Shown: positions 4,600 through 5,939 of the stretch, one piece after another
Layout: each line of letters starts with the position of its first letter
Position numbering within the stretch: position 1 is the first letter of the stretch
NCBI GenBank assembly: GCA_023411035.1
Contig: JAEYPE010000029.1
Location: 1-5,939 of the forward strand
Direction of reading: 5' to 3'
From: Pseudomonadota bacterium
Lineage (GTDB): Bacteria; Pseudomonadota; Alphaproteobacteria; Azospirillales; Azospirillaceae
DNA length: 5,939 nucleotides
Made by a program: the position numbers and the translations under genes
Notes under the pieces: model-generated
Seen by the model: only the letters and a program-made list of their open reading frames with translations
The model's database searches: none
What the model was told of the DNA's origin: nothing

Positions 4600-4628
4600 A
4601 ATATAGGCCCTTCGTCCGAGGATGGAAA
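4600..4628 (-). promoter_or_regulatory. Promoter of ssrA
   Basis: On the minus strand TTTCCA (4628-4623) stands 17 bases from TATATT (4605-4600, five of six consensus bases). The predicted start near 4593 is directly at a 6-bp hairpin GTCGGC/GCCGAC that begins the precursor. The -10 box is convincing, the -35 box moderate. Confidence 0.6.
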
Positions 4629-4669
4629 GGGGTTGCCGCGGATTCTGACGGCAGGGCCGTGCGAAGGGC

Positions 4670-4699
4670 GTGACTGTCCCTTCTCCCGGACGTAGAGTG
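4670..4699 (+). promoter_or_regulatory. Possible weak promoter for thyX
   Basis: GTGACT (4670-4675), an 18-base spacer and TAGAGT (4694-4699) match four of six bases in each box. They lie in the 134-base gap between the divergent ssrA promoter and thyX, where a thyX promoter is expected. The match is modest and could be chance. Confidence 0.3.
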
Positions 4700-4727
4700 C
4701 CGCCCGCATTCAGTTCCCGGAGTCCCC

Positions 4728-5666
4728 ATGCCGATCACGCCCGAGCAGCGCGCCGAGATCGACCGCCTGCGCGCCGTCACCGCCACCACCCGCCGCGCCA
4801 CCGTTCCGGCCCTGGAGGAGATCCTCTATGAGCCGATCGAGGTCCTGGACCACGGATTCGTGCGTGTCGTCGATTACATGGGCGACGATTCGGCCGTCGT
4901 CCAGGCGGCGCGCGTGTCCTACGGCAAGGGCACGAAGAAGGTCACGGAGGATGCCGGCCTCATCAAGTACCTGATGCGCCACCGCCACTCGACCCCGTTC
5001 GAGATGTGCGAGATCAAGTTTCACGTCAAGCTGCCGATCTTCGTGGCGCGCCAGTGGATTCGCCACCGCACGGCGAACGTGAACGAATACTCCGCGCGCT
5101 ATTCCATCCTGGACCGCGAATTCTACATCCCGACGCCCGAGAACCTGGGCGCGCAGGCCGTCGTCAACCGGCAGGGCCGCGGCGACGTCCTCCAGGGCGA
5201 AGAGGCCGCGGCGGTGATGAAGCTGCTGCGCGAGGATTCGGAAAGCGTCTACGCTCATTACGAGGAGATGCTGAACCAGCGGGAGGACGGCACCACCATC
5301 GAGGAGGGCCGCCAGGGGCTGGCGCGCGAACTGGCGCGCATGAACCTGACGCTGAACTACTACACCCAATGGTATTGGAAGGTCGATCTCCACAACCTTC
5401 TGCATTTCCTCAGCCTGCGCGCCGACCCGCACGCCCAGTACGAGATCCGCGTCTATGCGGAAGCCATGTTGGACGTGGTGAAGCGCTGGGTCCCCGCCGT
5501 GTTCGACGCCTTCAGCGAATACCGGCTGGGCGGCACCCATGTGTCGAAGACCGGGCTGGAGGTCGTGAAGCGCCTGCTGTCCGGCGAGGCCGTGACCCAG
5601 GAAACCAGCGGCCTGTCCAAGCGCGAGTGGCGGGAGCTGATGGACCAGCTCGGCCGCGCCGAATAA
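4728..5666 (+). CDS. thyX: FAD-dependent thymidylate synthase
   Basis: ThyX makes dTMP from dUMP using methylene-tetrahydrofolate as carbon donor and NAD(P)H through a bound FAD, replacing ThyA. The 312-residue protein has the signature RHRTANVNEYSARYS at 112-126, which contains the ThyX motif RHRX7S (R112-S122). An upstream RHRHSTPFE (84-92) matches the flavin-binding segment, and NLLHFLSLRADPHAQYEIR (223-241) matches the dUMP-binding region, with R231 the likely substrate arginine. It is longer than the roughly 220-residue Thermotoga form, as is usual in alphaproteobacteria, because of an N-terminal arm and an insertion around residues 140-190. GGAG at 4719-4722 lies five bases before the ATG. 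The gene is divergent from ssrA, and a TPR gene follows after 20 bases, probably in the same transcript. A homotetramer in the cytoplasm is expected from the family. Confidence 0.97.
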   Translation: MPITPEQRAEIDRLRAVTATTRRATVPALEEILYEPIEVLDHGFVRVVDYMGDDSAVVQAARVSYGKGTKKVTEDAGLIKYLMRHRHSTPFEMCEIKFHVKLPIFVARQWIRHRTANVNEYSARYSILDREFYIPTPENLGAQAVVNRQGRGDVLQGEEAAAVMKLLREDSESVYAHYEEMLNQREDGTTIEEGRQGLARELARMNLTLNYYTQWYWKVDLHNLLHFLSLRADPHAQYEIRVYAEAMLDVVKRWVPAVFDAFSEYRLGGTHVSKTGLEVVKRLLSGEAVTQETSGLSKREWRELMDQLGRAE

Positions 5667-5686
5667 GCCTGTCAGGAAGCATCGCC

Positions 5687-5939
5687 ATGACACCGCCCCA
5701 GATGACGCCGCACGAGGCCGACGGGCTTCACCGCCAGGGACTCGTCGCGGCGCAGGCCGGGCGGTTCGACGAGGCGCTGGACCTGATCGGGCGGGCCATT
5801 GCCGCCTATCCCACGGTCCCCGTCTGGTGGGCCAATTACGGGCTGGTGATGGAAAGCCTGGGCGACGTCGCCGGGGCGGCCAACGCCTATGCCGGGGCGC
5901 TGAACCTGGACCCGTCGCTGGACATGGCGATGGACGGGC
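5687..5939 (+). CDS. Tetratricopeptide repeat protein, N-terminal part (runs off the window)
   Basis: The frame opens with ATG at 5687, preceded by AGGAAG seven bases upstream, and stays open for 84 codons to the window edge. Residues about 8-41 and 45-78 are two consecutive TPR units. The first contains AAQAGRFDEALDLIGRAIAAYP and the second WWANYGLVMESLGDVAGAANAYAGALNLDP, with the usual small residue, G, A, Y/A and P positions spaced 34 to 37 residues apart. A third repeat seems to start at the edge. There is no signal peptide or membrane segment. TPRs mediate protein-protein contacts. In this group such N-terminal TPRs are often joined to a glycosyltransferase or other catalytic domain, but that part is not visible, so no function is assigned. 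The 20-base gap to thyX suggests cotranscription. Confidence 0.85.
   Translation, partial: MTPPQMTPHEADGLHRQGLVAAQAGRFDEALDLIGRAIAAYPTVPVWWANYGLVMESLGDVAGAANAYAGALNLDPSLDMAMDG

Noticed and set aside
4297..4801. Long open frames on both strands over the tmRNA region (4297-4545 minus, 4382-4801 minus, 4385-4606 plus, 4428-4673 plus)
   Set aside because: They overlap the well-supported ssrA gene, have no family similarity or ribosome-binding site, and arise from its GC-rich sequence. Such frames are typical false gene calls on alphaproteobacterial ssrA.
4710..5693. 327-codon minus-strand open frame opposite thyX
   Set aside because: It is antisense to a complete ThyX; the composition is that of a reverse-frame shadow in high-GC DNA.

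Overview
The window looks like chromosomal core DNA of a high-GC alphaproteobacterium, probably a Rhodospirillales member of the Azospirillum type. This rests on a circularly permuted two-piece ssrA gene, an alphaproteobacterial-type SspB, a bacterial COQ9 homologue, an S21 protein of alphaproteobacterial type, and strong G/C third-position bias in every gene. The genus is an inference from remembered family resemblance; no search was run. I see no insertion sequence, prophage, integrase, CRISPR array or tRNA.

Layout. Bases 1-139 are the tail of pntB (transhydrogenase beta subunit), closed by a textbook intrinsic terminator (169-208). A small DUF1330-type protein follows (237-524), then a hairpin between convergent genes (540-584), then panB on the minus strand (601-1425; first step of pantothenate/CoA synthesis). 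Upstream of panB is a 193-base gap with several GC-rich hairpins, then rpsU (S21, minus, GTG start, 1619-1822). A divergent promoter region (1823-2037) serves rpsU to the left and def (peptide deformylase, 2038-2595) to the right. The def promoter lies so close to the ATG that the mRNA is predicted to be leaderless. A COQ9-family ubiquinone-biosynthesis gene (2597-3304) follows def after one base and meets a minus-strand TfoX N-terminal-domain gene (stop at 3310) almost head to head.

The most interesting block is 3310-4628, read on the minus strand: a promoter, then the permuted ssrA (tmRNA) gene, then sspB, then the TfoX-domain gene. The tmRNA encodes the tag ANDNVAPVAVAA, and the next gene encodes SspB, the adaptor that delivers ssrA-tagged proteins to ClpXP. 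The tag writer and a tag reader are therefore side by side and co-oriented. The TfoX-domain gene has no ATG or GTG start where the family homology begins.

On the plus strand, divergent from ssrA, thyX (flavin-dependent thymidylate synthase, 4728-5666) is followed after 20 bases by a TPR-repeat protein that runs off the window.

Taken together, the window carries housekeeping functions: translation and nascent-chain processing (S21, deformylase), ribosome rescue and tagged-protein turnover (tmRNA, SspB), and cofactor or nucleotide synthesis (PanB, COQ9, ThyX). I found no exotic new system. The points worth a second look are the ssrA-sspB linkage, details of the permuted tmRNA, the predicted leaderless def, the repeat in the rpsU leader, and the missing start codon of the TfoX-domain gene.
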